From assembly GCF_001511835.1 (NCBI RefSeq), contig NZ_LN997848.1:2818001-2882000 (forward strand): a stretch of DNA of 64,000 bases, in the 5' to 3' direction. Source of the stretch: Magnetospirillum sp. XM-1. Lineage in GTDB: Bacteria > Pseudomonadota > Alphaproteobacteria > Rhodospirillales > Magnetospirillaceae. Shown here one piece after another: positions 7,289-14,866 of this stretch. Numbering within the stretch: the stretch's first letter is position 1; each line of letters starts with the position of its first letter. A program made the position numbers and the translations under genes. The notes beneath the pieces are model-generated. The model worked only from the letters and a program-made list of their open reading frames with translations, was not told where the DNA came from and did no database searches.

Positions 7289-7378
7289 GGTATTCATATA
7301 AAATATTTGACCCCCTATATTGCAAATACCAAATTGAATCCGTAACCTATGTGCAGGTATCAACGCATGGAGGTTACT

Positions 7379-7807
7379 ATGCTTAACCTGAAGCTGTCCG
7401 ATGCATCGCGGCCCTTGATTGCCGAAACCCGCAAGAAGTCTGCCCGTGAAGTCGTGCTGGATGGCATCGGTCACCAGATCGGTCTGCTCACCGACAAAGC
7501 CTATACGGTGGAACGCACCCGGTATTCCAAGAACGCCGATGGCACTTCCTGCCGCAAGGTGGTTGCCGCTCCTCCGAAGCCCTGGTTTTGGCGGGCGACG
7601 GATGGCACCATCATGGTGCAGGTCAAGTACGGTCACGCTGTCGTCGTGGAAATCGAACCGGGGAAGCCGACCATCATCGCCGGAAAATCGGAGAAGGATG
7701 CGGTGTCGGTACTGGCCCAGGTGGTCGAAGCGGTTAAATCCGGCAAGCTCGACCCGCAGATCGAGGCTGCCAAGGCGAAGGCCAAAATGAACCGCAAGGG
7801 GGAATAG
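7379..7807 (+). CDS. Small hypothetical protein (DUF6641-like)
   Basis: 142 residues from ATG 7379, chosen for its SD GGAGGTTACT; GTG or ATG further upstream lack one. The core VAAPPKPWFWRATDG..MVQVKYGHAVVVEIEPGKPTI matches the pattern I recall for DUF6641 proteins, which occur widely near integrases and plasmid genes in alphaproteobacteria: a basic N-terminal helix, a Trp-rich beta segment and a C-terminal helical end with D-x-x-I. Function unknown. It converges on the recombinase gene. Confidence 0.6.
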   Translation: MLNLKLSDASRPLIAETRKKSAREVVLDGIGHQIGLLTDKAYTVERTRYSKNADGTSCRKVVAAPPKPWFWRATDGTIMVQVKYGHAVVVEIEPGKPTIIAGKSEKDAVSVLAQVVEAVKSGKLDPQIEAAKAKAKMNRKGE

Positions 7808-7824
7808 GGTTCGATGGCGGGATG

Positions 7825-7845
7825 GGGGTGGGTTTCATCCACCCC
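7825..7845. terminator. Hairpin between convergent genes
   Basis: GGGGTGG (7825-7831) pairs with CCACCCC (7839-7845) between the ends of the DUF6641-like and recombinase genes. There is no long T-run, so termination strength is uncertain. Confidence 0.4.
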
Positions 7846-7857
7846 ATTCCGGCCTGA

Positions 7858-8439
7858 TCAGATCAGGTTCACCAATTTGCGTTTGGCATCGGTGTCGCCC
7901 TCAATGTACCTCGCCGTCATCTGCAAACTGCTGTGACCGGCCAGTTGCTGGACATCCCTCAAAGAACCACCGGCCATGCCGACTTTTTTGGCGGCGGTGG
8001 TGACAAAGGTGCGGCGACCGCTGTGGCTGCTACACCCAAGGAAGCCCATCCGGTCATAGAGCCGACCAAACCACGCAACCACCGTGTTGGCCGACATGCC
8101 GATCCCACGCTCGGAAAAGATCACCGGGGAACTGGAGCCGCGAATGCCCATGCCATGCAGTTCGATCAGGGCTGCTCGAAGCTCCCGGTTCAGGGGGATG
8201 GTTCGTCCCGACGTTCCCTTGCTGGCCCGGTCCTCAAGATGCAGGGCATCCCCGACCTGACCATCAGCGGTCAGCACCATGACCCATTCGAGCATGGCGA
8301 TCTCCTTCGCCCGCAATCCGGCCTTGATCGACAGCAGGAACATCGCCCGATCTCTGGCGGCGTAACGCGACCCAGAAAGATGCATCAGCACGGTACCGAT
8401 CTGGGCGGTCGAGAGGGTCTTCGCTTGCTTACCGGCCAT
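7858..8439 (-). CDS. Tyrosine recombinase, catalytic domain only
   Basis: 193 residues covering just the catalytic domain of phage-integrase family enzymes. The active-site set is complete: Arg in KAGLRAKEIAMLEW (about residue 43), Lys near ASKGTSGRTIPL, HSGRRTFVT (H-x-x-R), GHSSLQMTARYIEG with the late His and the nucleophile Tyr. The N-terminal core- and arm-binding domains of full-length integrases are missing, with no sign of an upstream remnant, so this seems to be a natural short family. It may resolve or invert DNA, or excise the element. Upstream lie repeated ATGATGAGT motifs and a long palindrome. Whether it made the radC insertion cannot be told. Confidence 0.8.
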   Translation of the reverse strand: MAGKQAKTLSTAQIGTVLMHLSGSRYAARDRAMFLLSIKAGLRAKEIAMLEWVMVLTADGQVGDALHLEDRASKGTSGRTIPLNRELRAALIELHGMGIRGSSSPVIFSERGIGMSANTVVAWFGRLYDRMGFLGCSSHSGRRTFVTTAAKKVGMAGGSLRDVQQLAGHSSLQMTARYIEGDTDAKRKLVNLI

Positions 8440-8479
8440 GGCTTCAACTCACCATAAAAGTAAGAAAAACAATTATATT

Positions 8480-8582
8480 ATGATGAGTATAGCCGGAGTT
8501 TCGAATCAAAACAATCCCACCCCATTGAAAAACATGGCGTTTCTGGCAACTCATCATGAAATGAGTATTTTATGACGAGTTG
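8480..8582. promoter_or_regulatory. Repeated ATGATGAGT motifs upstream of the recombinase gene
   Basis: CAACTCATCAT (8547-8557) and ATGACGAGTTG (8572-8582) form an inverted repeat with one mismatch, around a further ATGAGTAT at 8561-8568; ATGATGAGTAT recurs at 8480-8490. The last copy covers the -10 box (TATACT on the minus strand, with TTGTTT 17 nt upstream) of a likely recombinase promoter. The cluster could bind a regulator or the recombinase itself. Confidence 0.5.
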
Positions 8583-8612
8583 CGATCCTGGAGATGGCCG
8601 GTGATCTGCTGG

Positions 8613-8635
8613 AGGTTTTCCGCTGCGGAAAACCT
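8613..8635. repeat. Palindrome GTTTTCCGC-T-GCGGAAAAC, copy 2
   Basis: Same 19-base palindrome as at 3893-3911, here with 11-base perfect arms (8613-8635). It overlaps the stop codon of the minus-strand gene that ends at 8634 and lies 175 nt upstream of the recombinase start. No T-run follows on either strand. Confidence 0.8.
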
Positions 8636-9575
8636 ATGTCCGATCCGCCTTCGCCTTGTTCCAGATGCTGTCGAACTCTTCTTCTTTTTCGAGCGATTCA
8701 AGAAGTCTCTTCCATTCACCGTGGTCGAATGGCTTGCGTAATTTACGTTCATCGGTTGGTGGCGTTGAGAAAATACCAAACTTCCTTTCTAAAATTCGAA
8801 AGACCTCCTTCAGCATGGATACATTGCCTTCTTTTATAATAGAGATGGCATGTTCATATGCCAAGCGGCGATGGCTCAAAACCCGCTCTGTGTGTGCATC
8901 GCGATTGGTTCCCGCCGATTTTTCAAGCCGCCTCACGGTCTTGATAAAGTTCACCGCGAGATAGTGGCGGTTTTGCAGCTTGAACGCCCCCTCCTCATCC
9001 TCAACCCGCTTCAGGTAATCTTCGAAGCCTGGATTATCTGGGCACACGCCGCCTTCCCAACGGACGACGCAATCGATCTTGCCTGTTACTTCATGCTCGC
9101 CCCCGGCTTTCACTTTCTGGAAAATAGGGCATCTTTCCGGTCGGTCGGCGGCGTCAGCGAGTGCCCCCATCAGTCTGAGTTTGCCTTCGCGGAGTGTCGG
9201 GCAGATCATTTCGCAAGCTTCGTCAAGATTGATGAGCTTATCAAGAACCTCATCGACGATGACAATCGGCACAACGCACTTAAATAGAATCTGCTTAATC
9301 TGCGGCGACAACATAGACCACTCTAAAATTAGTAGTCCATACGGGAATACGATTTCATCATACATGCGGCCAAATGTAATATTATTAATAAGCTCGACGA
9401 GTGTTTTGTTTCCGTCTTGATTTTCTTCAATGAACCCAGCGATGTTAATTCCCGCATTTTTTGCAACAGAGCGGCACGCGAATTCCGGCGTGAAGCCGTT
9501 GCGATGCCCCCATCGCGGCTCGTCCTCGGTCGTAGAAAGCGGGCGAATGTAGGCAACAAAATCTGGCGGGATCAT
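8634..9575 (-). CDS. Hypothetical protein with a resolvase-like N-terminal region
   Basis: 313 residues from ATG 9575 (GGAG nine bases upstream); a longer frame to 9626 has no SD. The first 110 residues follow the rhythm of the serine-recombinase catalytic domain: FVAYIRPLST, then a helix and NAGINIAGFIEE, TLVELINNI, EIVFPYGLLILEW and VVPIVIVDE. The Arg and Ser of the active site would be in YIRPLST, but spacing differs from the usual Y-x-R-x-S-T and later Arg residues are not obvious. The rest is charged and helical and has no recombinase DNA-binding end. I would call it unknown, possibly a diverged resolvase-fold protein. Confidence 0.5.
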   Translation of the reverse strand: MIPPDFVAYIRPLSTTEDEPRWGHRNGFTPEFACRSVAKNAGINIAGFIEENQDGNKTLVELINNITFGRMYDEIVFPYGLLILEWSMLSPQIKQILFKCVVPIVIVDEVLDKLINLDEACEMICPTLREGKLRLMGALADAADRPERCPIFQKVKAGGEHEVTGKIDCVVRWEGGVCPDNPGFEDYLKRVEDEEGAFKLQNRHYLAVNFIKTVRRLEKSAGTNRDAHTERVLSHRRLAYEHAISIIKEGNVSMLKEVFRILERKFGIFSTPPTDERKLRKPFDHGEWKRLLESLEKEEEFDSIWNKAKADRT

Positions 9576-9726
9576 CGCATTATCTCCGAGTCTGCATTCG
9601 CAGCGAGTGCGGCATGGACTATGCAATCACTGCAAATGCACAGTATAGTTCAAGGACAATGACAATATAGGCCGTCATAATCTCCATATTAGCGTCAATC
9701 AAAACGCTGAATGCATGGAGAAAAAA

Positions 9727-11067
9727 ATGAATCCGAAACAGAACACTGAAGTCCAGGGCGAGGTCGGCACCACCACCATCACCCTGGAACACGACGAAAC
9801 CTCGACCAATCTTCCCGTTACCCGCGAAGAAATCAACGGCGGAATCGTCAGTGACGACCGGAACCGCCCCCACCTGGAAGATGGCGACACAGCGGCGATG
9901 GAAGCCGAACTGGCTCGCACAACGGCCCTCAGGTTCAACATGGCCGATGGCTCACTCAATCAGTCCTGGGATACCACCACCGACCAGACTGGTGATCATC
10001 TGGCCACGGATACCTCGACCTCGGCGTTGGCCACAGGAATGCCGGACAATGGGGAGAACATTGACCCTATGGCTCTGCTCAAGAAGATGCTGCATGACCG
10101 CAACATCATCAAGGGCAAGCGGAAGGCCTTGAAAAAGGCAGTCCGCCAGATGGCAGCCGACTTGGCGTCGTTCATCACGGCGACCGGCGGCGACATTGCG
10201 ATCATTCGTGCGATGGTCGAAGCAGCGGGTCTGAAATGGCCGGAGAACAATGCCAAGTTCTCGACCACCCGTCCGCTGGTCCAGGCCATGATGTTTGAGG
10301 GCGAGGACCCCACGGAGGTCCAGAACCGAATCAGTGAGTGGTCCAAAGTGGTCACCATCTGCTGCAAGCTGGGCCATCTCACGGTCGAAGCGGTCACCGA
10401 CTTCCTGGACAGAAACCATGGCGTCAAAGGTGTCTGCTCGGACTTTGATGAGGAAGGCCACCGCAAGCCCAAGGACAAGGAGGTCTGCGAGAACGCGGGA
10501 AATGGCGAACGGCCAGCCTCGGGCACCACTCAACGTGCAATCGCGTGCGATGCCGTTGTTGTGGAGAAGGTCGAGGGTGACGGCGTGGCAACCGGAAAAC
10601 CCTCTCGGACGCTCTCTCTGACGGCGGAACTTGACGCCGCCAAGCGGGAGTTCGCGGAGTTGGAAGCTGTCGGCAACCGTGCGAACAGCACCTTGCAGCA
10701 GGTCGAGCAGCAGGCGGAAGCCCAAACCGAGGTGGAGCGAACCAAGAACCACACTCGGTTGCAGGCCGAAATTGCTGCGGCAACGGCGGACGCGAAGAAG
10801 GCGGCTGAATCGGCTCAACCGGCCCAGCAGAAGGTGAAACTTCTGACCAAGATGGAGCGTCTTCCGATTTGGGCGGCGGCCACCATCTCGGAAGGCACCC
10901 TGCCTGACCGGTCGGTGTTCCCCGACGCACCCATCCATCACCTCCACTTCTCCGTGCTGCTGGTCCACGACAACGGCGAGGGTTTCATCGAGGTGATCGC
11001 AAACGTAACCCCCAACCTCGCTCAGTTCATGAACGTGGCGGAGATGTTGGACGTCAAGCGTGGGTAG
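9727..11067 (+). CDS. Hypothetical protein with central coiled coil
   Basis: 446 residues from ATG 9727, chosen because GGAGA six bases upstream is the only SD; ATG 9715 overlaps it. The N-terminal 120 residues are Thr/Asp-rich and probably disordered. A basic helical segment (KKMLHDRNIIKGKRKALKKAVRQM, in part) and a mixed domain follow to about residue 240. About residues 310-375 form an Ala/Glu/Gln coiled coil. The C-terminal 80 residues look like a small beta domain (HHLHFSVLLVHDNGEGFIEVIANV). No family recognised. It seems to be the first of three co-directional genes ending with the methylase. Confidence 0.55.
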   Translation: MNPKQNTEVQGEVGTTTITLEHDETSTNLPVTREEINGGIVSDDRNRPHLEDGDTAAMEAELARTTALRFNMADGSLNQSWDTTTDQTGDHLATDTSTSALATGMPDNGENIDPMALLKKMLHDRNIIKGKRKALKKAVRQMAADLASFITATGGDIAIIRAMVEAAGLKWPENNAKFSTTRPLVQAMMFEGEDPTEVQNRISEWSKVVTICCKLGHLTVEAVTDFLDRNHGVKGVCSDFDEEGHRKPKDKEVCENAGNGERPASGTTQRAIACDAVVVEKVEGDGVATGKPSRTLSLTAELDAAKREFAELEAVGNRANSTLQQVEQQAEAQTEVERTKNHTRLQAEIAAATADAKKAAESAQPAQQKVKLLTKMERLPIWAAATISEGTLPDRSVFPDAPIHHLHFSVLLVHDNGEGFIEVIANVTPNLAQFMNVAEMLDVKRG

Positions 11068-11076
11068 GTCAGCAAT

Positions 11077-11100
11077 CGGTGGGAGCCGAAGCTCCCACCG
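11077..11100 (+). other. Stable RNA hairpin with CGAA tetraloop between genes
   Basis: CGGTGGGAGC (11077-11086) and GCTCCCACCG (11091-11100) are perfectly complementary across CGAA. It sits between the coiled-coil protein gene and the next gene and has no T-run, so it may protect or cut the mRNA rather than end it. Confidence 0.5.
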
Positions 11101-11121
11101 AACTGATTCGGGAGAAAGATC

Positions 11122-11436
11122 ATGAACAACGATTTTTGGAGCACCGTGGTGGCCGAGGCGAAATATTCTTCGGCCAGCCAAGCCCCCAACCATACCTACA
11201 TCGACGCGGTTTCAGAGATCGCCGCCGCCAAGCCGATGGCGTCGTTCATCGCCATCAGGCCGTTTGACGTAATTCGAGACAATCTTGCCGTCGCTCTTGT
11301 CCGGCCAATGGCAGGCAATCCCAGGCAGATCGAGGTGATTGACGGACTGACAATGGATGGTCCGGCGTTCCAGCGGTCGATCATCAGGTTGGCTCGGCTT
11401 CGCCGCGAGATTGGCCGCCTCGTCGGGATGAGGTGA
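11122..11436 (+). CDS. Small hypothetical protein
   Basis: 104 residues, SD GGGAGAAAG before ATG 11122. Mixed alpha/beta pattern with a basic C-terminal helix (IIRLARLRREIGRLVG). No family recognised. Its stop is only five bases before the methylase start, so the two are probably cotranscribed. Confidence 0.55.
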   Translation: MNNDFWSTVVAEAKYSSASQAPNHTYIDAVSEIAAAKPMASFIAIRPFDVIRDNLAVALVRPMAGNPRQIEVIDGLTMDGPAFQRSIIRLARLRREIGRLVGMR

Positions 11437-11440
11437 TCAG

Positions 11441-12346
11441 ATGGCTTGGCCGTGTGACGCCCAATCGATCATAGGGCCAAGTTGGCTTCCGGCCAGGGAG
11501 CCGACTTGGAACTCATTGTCACCGATCAAATACCCCGGCGGCAAATCTGGGATGGCTTCCCTAATCATGCGACTGCTGGGCTTCACCGAATCCTACTGCG
11601 AGGTGTTCGCAGGCGGGGCATCAGTCGGCCTGACCATCAGTCGCCGTTGGCCGTGGACACGTTGCCGGTTCAATGATTCCGATCCGGCAGTTGCGGGCTT
11701 CCATACCGTTCTGCGGGATTATCCCGGTGACCTGTATCGCAAGGTCAAGTCAGTGTGGCGTGATTTCTCCGGCGTCCAGGACCTCATTGAGTTTTACCAA
11801 GCCATCCGTCCGATTCTACGAACGTCGAGGCTTGATAAATTGGATCGTGCTGTTGCCTTCTATATTTGCAATCGCATCGGATATAGCGGCATCACCTGCC
11901 GCGTAGCTGGTACGACCGCCGACCTTGATTCGAGGCTGAACGAGGGCTTAATCGACACACTGCCCTATTGGTCTTCCGTTCTGAACGGCGTCGAGATCAC
12001 CAACCTCGATTATCGAGTGGTGGTCGATCAGATCACCAGCGACCACGCGGTGTTCATCGATAGTCCGTATGAACACTATGTGGGTGGTCCGAATGTGGAC
12101 CTCTATTGGTCAGAACCGTGGCAGCGTGCCGACATCCTGGAACTTGCAGATCATCTGCTCGACCTGGATCACCGCAGGGTCAGGTGGGTGACCACCTTGA
12201 TTATGTCGCCGCCGACCGAAGGCATGTTCATCGACATCCTGCGATCCGGCAGCAACTCGATCCGCATGTATAAGCTGCCAGTCCGGCATCGCTTGGTTCA
12301 CAGGGCGGCGGAAGAGTTGGTCCTGTGGAACTTTGATGCTCGATGA
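11441..12346 (+). CDS. D12-class DNA adenine methylase-like protein with variant motif IV
   Basis: 301 residues. The N-terminal part has the class-alpha (Dam/D12) order: SPIKYPGGK (about residue 29, motif X), YCEVFAGGASVG (about 52, motif I for SAM binding), FNDSDPAV (motif II), and IDSPYEHY (about 206) at the position of motif IV. The usual catalytic motif is D-P-P-Y; here the second residue is Ser. The protein would methylate adenine N6 in DNA if still active, protecting the element or marking it; the variant may instead change target or abolish activity. SD GAGGTGATC overlaps the end of the preceding gene. No restriction partner is next to it. Confidence 0.7.
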   Translation: MAWPCDAQSIIGPSWLPAREPTWNSLSPIKYPGGKSGMASLIMRLLGFTESYCEVFAGGASVGLTISRRWPWTRCRFNDSDPAVAGFHTVLRDYPGDLYRKVKSVWRDFSGVQDLIEFYQAIRPILRTSRLDKLDRAVAFYICNRIGYSGITCRVAGTTADLDSRLNEGLIDTLPYWSSVLNGVEITNLDYRVVVDQITSDHAVFIDSPYEHYVGGPNVDLYWSEPWQRADILELADHLLDLDHRRVRWVTTLIMSPPTEGMFIDILRSGSNSIRMYKLPVRHRLVHRAAEELVLWNFDAR

Positions 12347-12362
12347 TCGCCCGGCTCGGAGA

Positions 12363-13640
12363 TCAAGCCCTGACCACCGGCAGGTCATCCCAGTTAGTGG
12401 TGTAGCTCGGCGACCGGTTGCCGCACCGCATCTTCCACGGTGCATCGTCGGGAACCAGCCCGAATCCGACAGCCCCTTTGCCCAATTTGCTGTTAATCCC
12501 GTCCACCGCCGCCATCAACGCCTTTGGCCGCACCCCTGTCTCTGGTGGTGGTGAAAACAGGTCACGCGGGATGTCTTCGGGTCGAACCAAATCCAGCATG
12601 ATCACGCCTGCCTTCTTGTACTCGTAGCCGTCACGCCACACTGATCTCAGTCCCTTCAGGGCGGCACCAATGATGTGCGGCGTTGATGATGTCGGTGGCG
12701 AAAGGCGGATCACTGAGTTCAGCGAAAACTGCGGCTGGTCGGGGCGGAAACGGTCGGTATAGGCGAACACCTGCACCGCACCGGCCACCAGTCCTTGAGA
12801 ACGAATTTTCTCCGAAGCCCTGCTGGCAAAAGTCATTACCGCATCATGGACCTGCTGGAAATCGGTGACGGTTTCACCGAATGACCTGGAGCAGCAGGTG
12901 GTGTGTTTGTCCGATGGGGCCGTGTCCAGGGTGTGGACCGGCGTTCCTCTTAGTTCCATCGTGGTGCGAAGGCCGACCGCCCCCATGGTCTTCTTGATCC
13001 ATCCGTCTGACTGCAAGGTCAGATCATGGGCGGTACGGATGCCATTGACGCCACAGTGGGCTGCATACTGGCGGCCAATGCCCCAAACATCACCGACCGG
13101 GGTTTGCTTCAGTGCCTGTACGATCCATTCAGGGTGACCTGCCAGATCAAGGACGCCATTGGTTCGCGGTGATTTCTTTGCCAGCCGGTTGGCCAGTTTC
13201 GCCAGGGTCTTGGTGGTGCCAATCCCGACCGACACGGGAATGCCGGTCCAGCGTCTCACCGTGGCCCGTACCTGCTGGGACCACGCAGTTAGGTTGTCCA
13301 CGGGCATACCATCCAGGTCGAGGAAGCACTCGTCGATGGAATAGACCTCAGCACCGGGCGAAAAGGTTGCCAGCACCGACATGACCCGCTCCGATATATC
13401 CCCGTACAGGGCGTAGTTCGAGGACAGCATGATCAAGCCATGGCTATCGACCAGATGCCTGAGTTTGAATGCGGGTTCGCCCATACCGACTCCAATGGCC
13501 TTGGCTTCGGCGGAACGGGCCACGGCACAACCATCGTTGTTCGACATGACGATGACCGGCTTGCCTTCAAGGGCAGGGTTGAATGCCCGCTCGCACGAGA
13601 CGTAAAAATTGTTGCAGTCCACCAGGGCGTAGACCGCCAT
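12363..13640 (-). CDS. umuC: UmuC-like Y-family DNA polymerase (Pol V catalytic subunit)
   Basis: 425 residues, the usual UmuC length. YALVDCNNFYVSCERAFNP (residues 4-22) is the first catalytic segment and YSIDECFLDLDG (about 100-111) holds the paired acids. The helix-hairpin-helix region and the little-finger domain follow, and the C-terminus has the UmuC-type tail. With UmuD' it copies past lesions in the SOS response. It starts seven bases after umuD, in the same transcript, which has a LexA box. On a mobile element it would raise mutation rate or repair replication forks of the element. Motifs are intact. Confidence 0.9.
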   Translation of the reverse strand: MAVYALVDCNNFYVSCERAFNPALEGKPVIVMSNNDGCAVARSAEAKAIGVGMGEPAFKLRHLVDSHGLIMLSSNYALYGDISERVMSVLATFSPGAEVYSIDECFLDLDGMPVDNLTAWSQQVRATVRRWTGIPVSVGIGTTKTLAKLANRLAKKSPRTNGVLDLAGHPEWIVQALKQTPVGDVWGIGRQYAAHCGVNGIRTAHDLTLQSDGWIKKTMGAVGLRTTMELRGTPVHTLDTAPSDKHTTCCSRSFGETVTDFQQVHDAVMTFASRASEKIRSQGLVAGAVQVFAYTDRFRPDQPQFSLNSVIRLSPPTSSTPHIIGAALKGLRSVWRDGYEYKKAGVIMLDLVRPEDIPRDLFSPPPETGVRPKALMAAVDGINSKLGKGAVGFGLVPDDAPWKMRCGNRSPSYTTNWDDLPVVRA

Positions 13641-13646
13641 GACCGA

Positions 13647-14117
13647 TCACCGTTTGGCTAAGGCCGACACAGAGAAGGTGACGACCCCCCATATCTGAAC
13701 ACCTTCTTCATCGTTAACCGGGAAACTGGGATAGTCCGGGTTGGCCGATGCCAATTCCCAACCGGCCTCGGTCTTCCGCAGGGTTTTGACGGTCAAGCCG
13801 CCGTCCAGGGTGGCGACGACAATATCCCCGTCATGGGGTTGCACTGACCGATCCACCACCAGCAGGTCGCCACTGTGGATGCCTGCACCGGTCATGCTGT
13901 CGCCATCGGCTTTGCAAAAGAATGTCGCCGCCGGTCGCTTCACCATCAACTCGTGAAGATCGAGCTTGCCCTCCAGGTGGTCGTCGGCGGGGGACGGAAA
14001 CCCAGCGGCCACCAGGGCGGAATAAATGGGGGCCGTGGCATCCGATGGTGCGAAGCCACGGGACGATGGCTGACATGTGCCTGGAGGTAGCGGCGTATTT
14101 TGATTCTGCGAGAACAT
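13647..14117 (-). CDS. umuD: UmuD-like SOS protease / Pol V accessory subunit
   Basis: 156 residues from ATG 14117. The cleavage site is AAGFPSP (Ala-Gly), the catalytic Ser is in GDSMTGAG and the Lys in GLTVKTLRK, as in the S24 LexA/UmuD family. RecA-stimulated self-cleavage gives UmuD', the partner of UmuC. The start is uncertain: ATG 14117 lies inside the LexA box, an in-frame GTG at 14132 and ATG at 14153 lie upstream of it, and no start codon exists between 14117 and the core domain. If the LexA-controlled transcript begins at the box, translation could be nearly leaderless. Confidence 0.85.
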   Translation of the reverse strand: MFSQNQNTPLPPGTCQPSSRGFAPSDATAPIYSALVAAGFPSPADDHLEGKLDLHELMVKRPAATFFCKADGDSMTGAGIHSGDLLVVDRSVQPHDGDIVVATLDGGLTVKTLRKTEAGWELASANPDYPSFPVNDEEGVQIWGVVTFSVSALAKR

Positions 14118-14126
14118 GGCGAGAAC
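14112..14126 (-). promoter_or_regulatory. Alphaproteobacterial LexA box (GTTC-N7-GTTC)
   Basis: On the minus strand GTTC-TCGCCAT-GTTC, a perfect match to the LexA operator known in alphaproteobacteria. It lies between nrdR and umuD and overlaps the umuD start, so the umuDC pair should be induced by DNA damage through the host LexA. Confidence 0.8.
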
Positions 14127-14181
14127 ATACACCGGTCGTGTGTGGATGGGCAATGCCTTGTGGCGGGATCGTCAGGAGGTA

Positions 14182-14643
14182 TCAATCCCCGCTACTGCGT
14201 CCCATCTTTCCCAGAAAATCCCCGAAATCCTTGGCTTCTCGGAAGTTCCGGTAGACCGAGGCGTACCGCAAATAGGCCACCTGATCGAGTTCCATCAGCA
14301 CGTCCATCACCAGTTCACCGATGAGCTTGGACGGAACCTCGTTTTCCCCCAAGCTCTCAAGGCGGCGGTAGATGCCATTGGCAATCCGTTCGATCTGGTC
14401 ATCTTCGACAGGGCGTTTCCTCAGGGCGATCTGAAGCGACTTGACCACTTTTTCCCGGTCGAAGGTCGAGCGTGATCCGTCCTTTTTGACCACGACCAGA
14501 TCACGGATTTGAACCCGTTCGAAGGTGGTGAACCGTGATCCACACCCTGGACAAGCTCTGCGGCGACGGATGGCCGCATTGTCGTCGGTCGGGCGTGAAT
14601 CCTTCACCTGGGTATCGTCCTGGCCGCAAAATGGGCATCGCAT
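14182..14643 (-). CDS. nrdR: NrdR family repressor of ribonucleotide reductase genes
   Basis: 153 residues, full length. The zinc ribbon is CPFCG (residues 3-7) with [12 protein letters not shown] (about 32-43), followed by the ATP-cone ([30 protein letters not shown]). It senses dATP/ATP and represses ribonucleotide reductase operons. In alphaproteobacteria the core copy normally sits beside glyA or rib genes; this one is inside a mobile element, upstream of umuDC in the same direction, so it is probably a second copy. The SD GGGGGGAGG is strong. It may let the element adjust the dNTP pool; that is inference. Confidence 0.9.
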   Translation of the reverse strand: MRCPFCGQDDTQVKDSRPTDDNAAIRRRRACPGCGSRFTTFERVQIRDLVVVKKDGSRSTFDREKVVKSLQIALRKRPVEDDQIERIANGIYRRLESLGENEVPSKLIGELVMDVLMELDQVAYLRYASVYRNFREAKDFGDFLGKMGRSSGD

Positions 14644-14866
14644 TGGATCGCCTCCCCCCTATCAATATCCAGGGCAATCATTCAGGAAATGGCGACCGCC
14701 AGCAAGAATGGTGGCATGGGCAGTCGTGCATATCGGCATTGGATTTGCGACGACTTGTAACAACATGGGAACCCGGTGGCACTTAGGATTGACCCCACGG
14801 ACATAGCTCAACCATACTTTTGATAGAACTTTTGATGGCGGAAATTGGAACCGGCTGATATCCGAA

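Noticed and set aside
9952..11193. 413-codon minus-strand frame opposite the coiled-coil protein gene
   Set aside because: Shadow of the plus-strand gene: no SD, low-complexity Arg/His/Leu composition; the plus strand has a good SD and a proper start.
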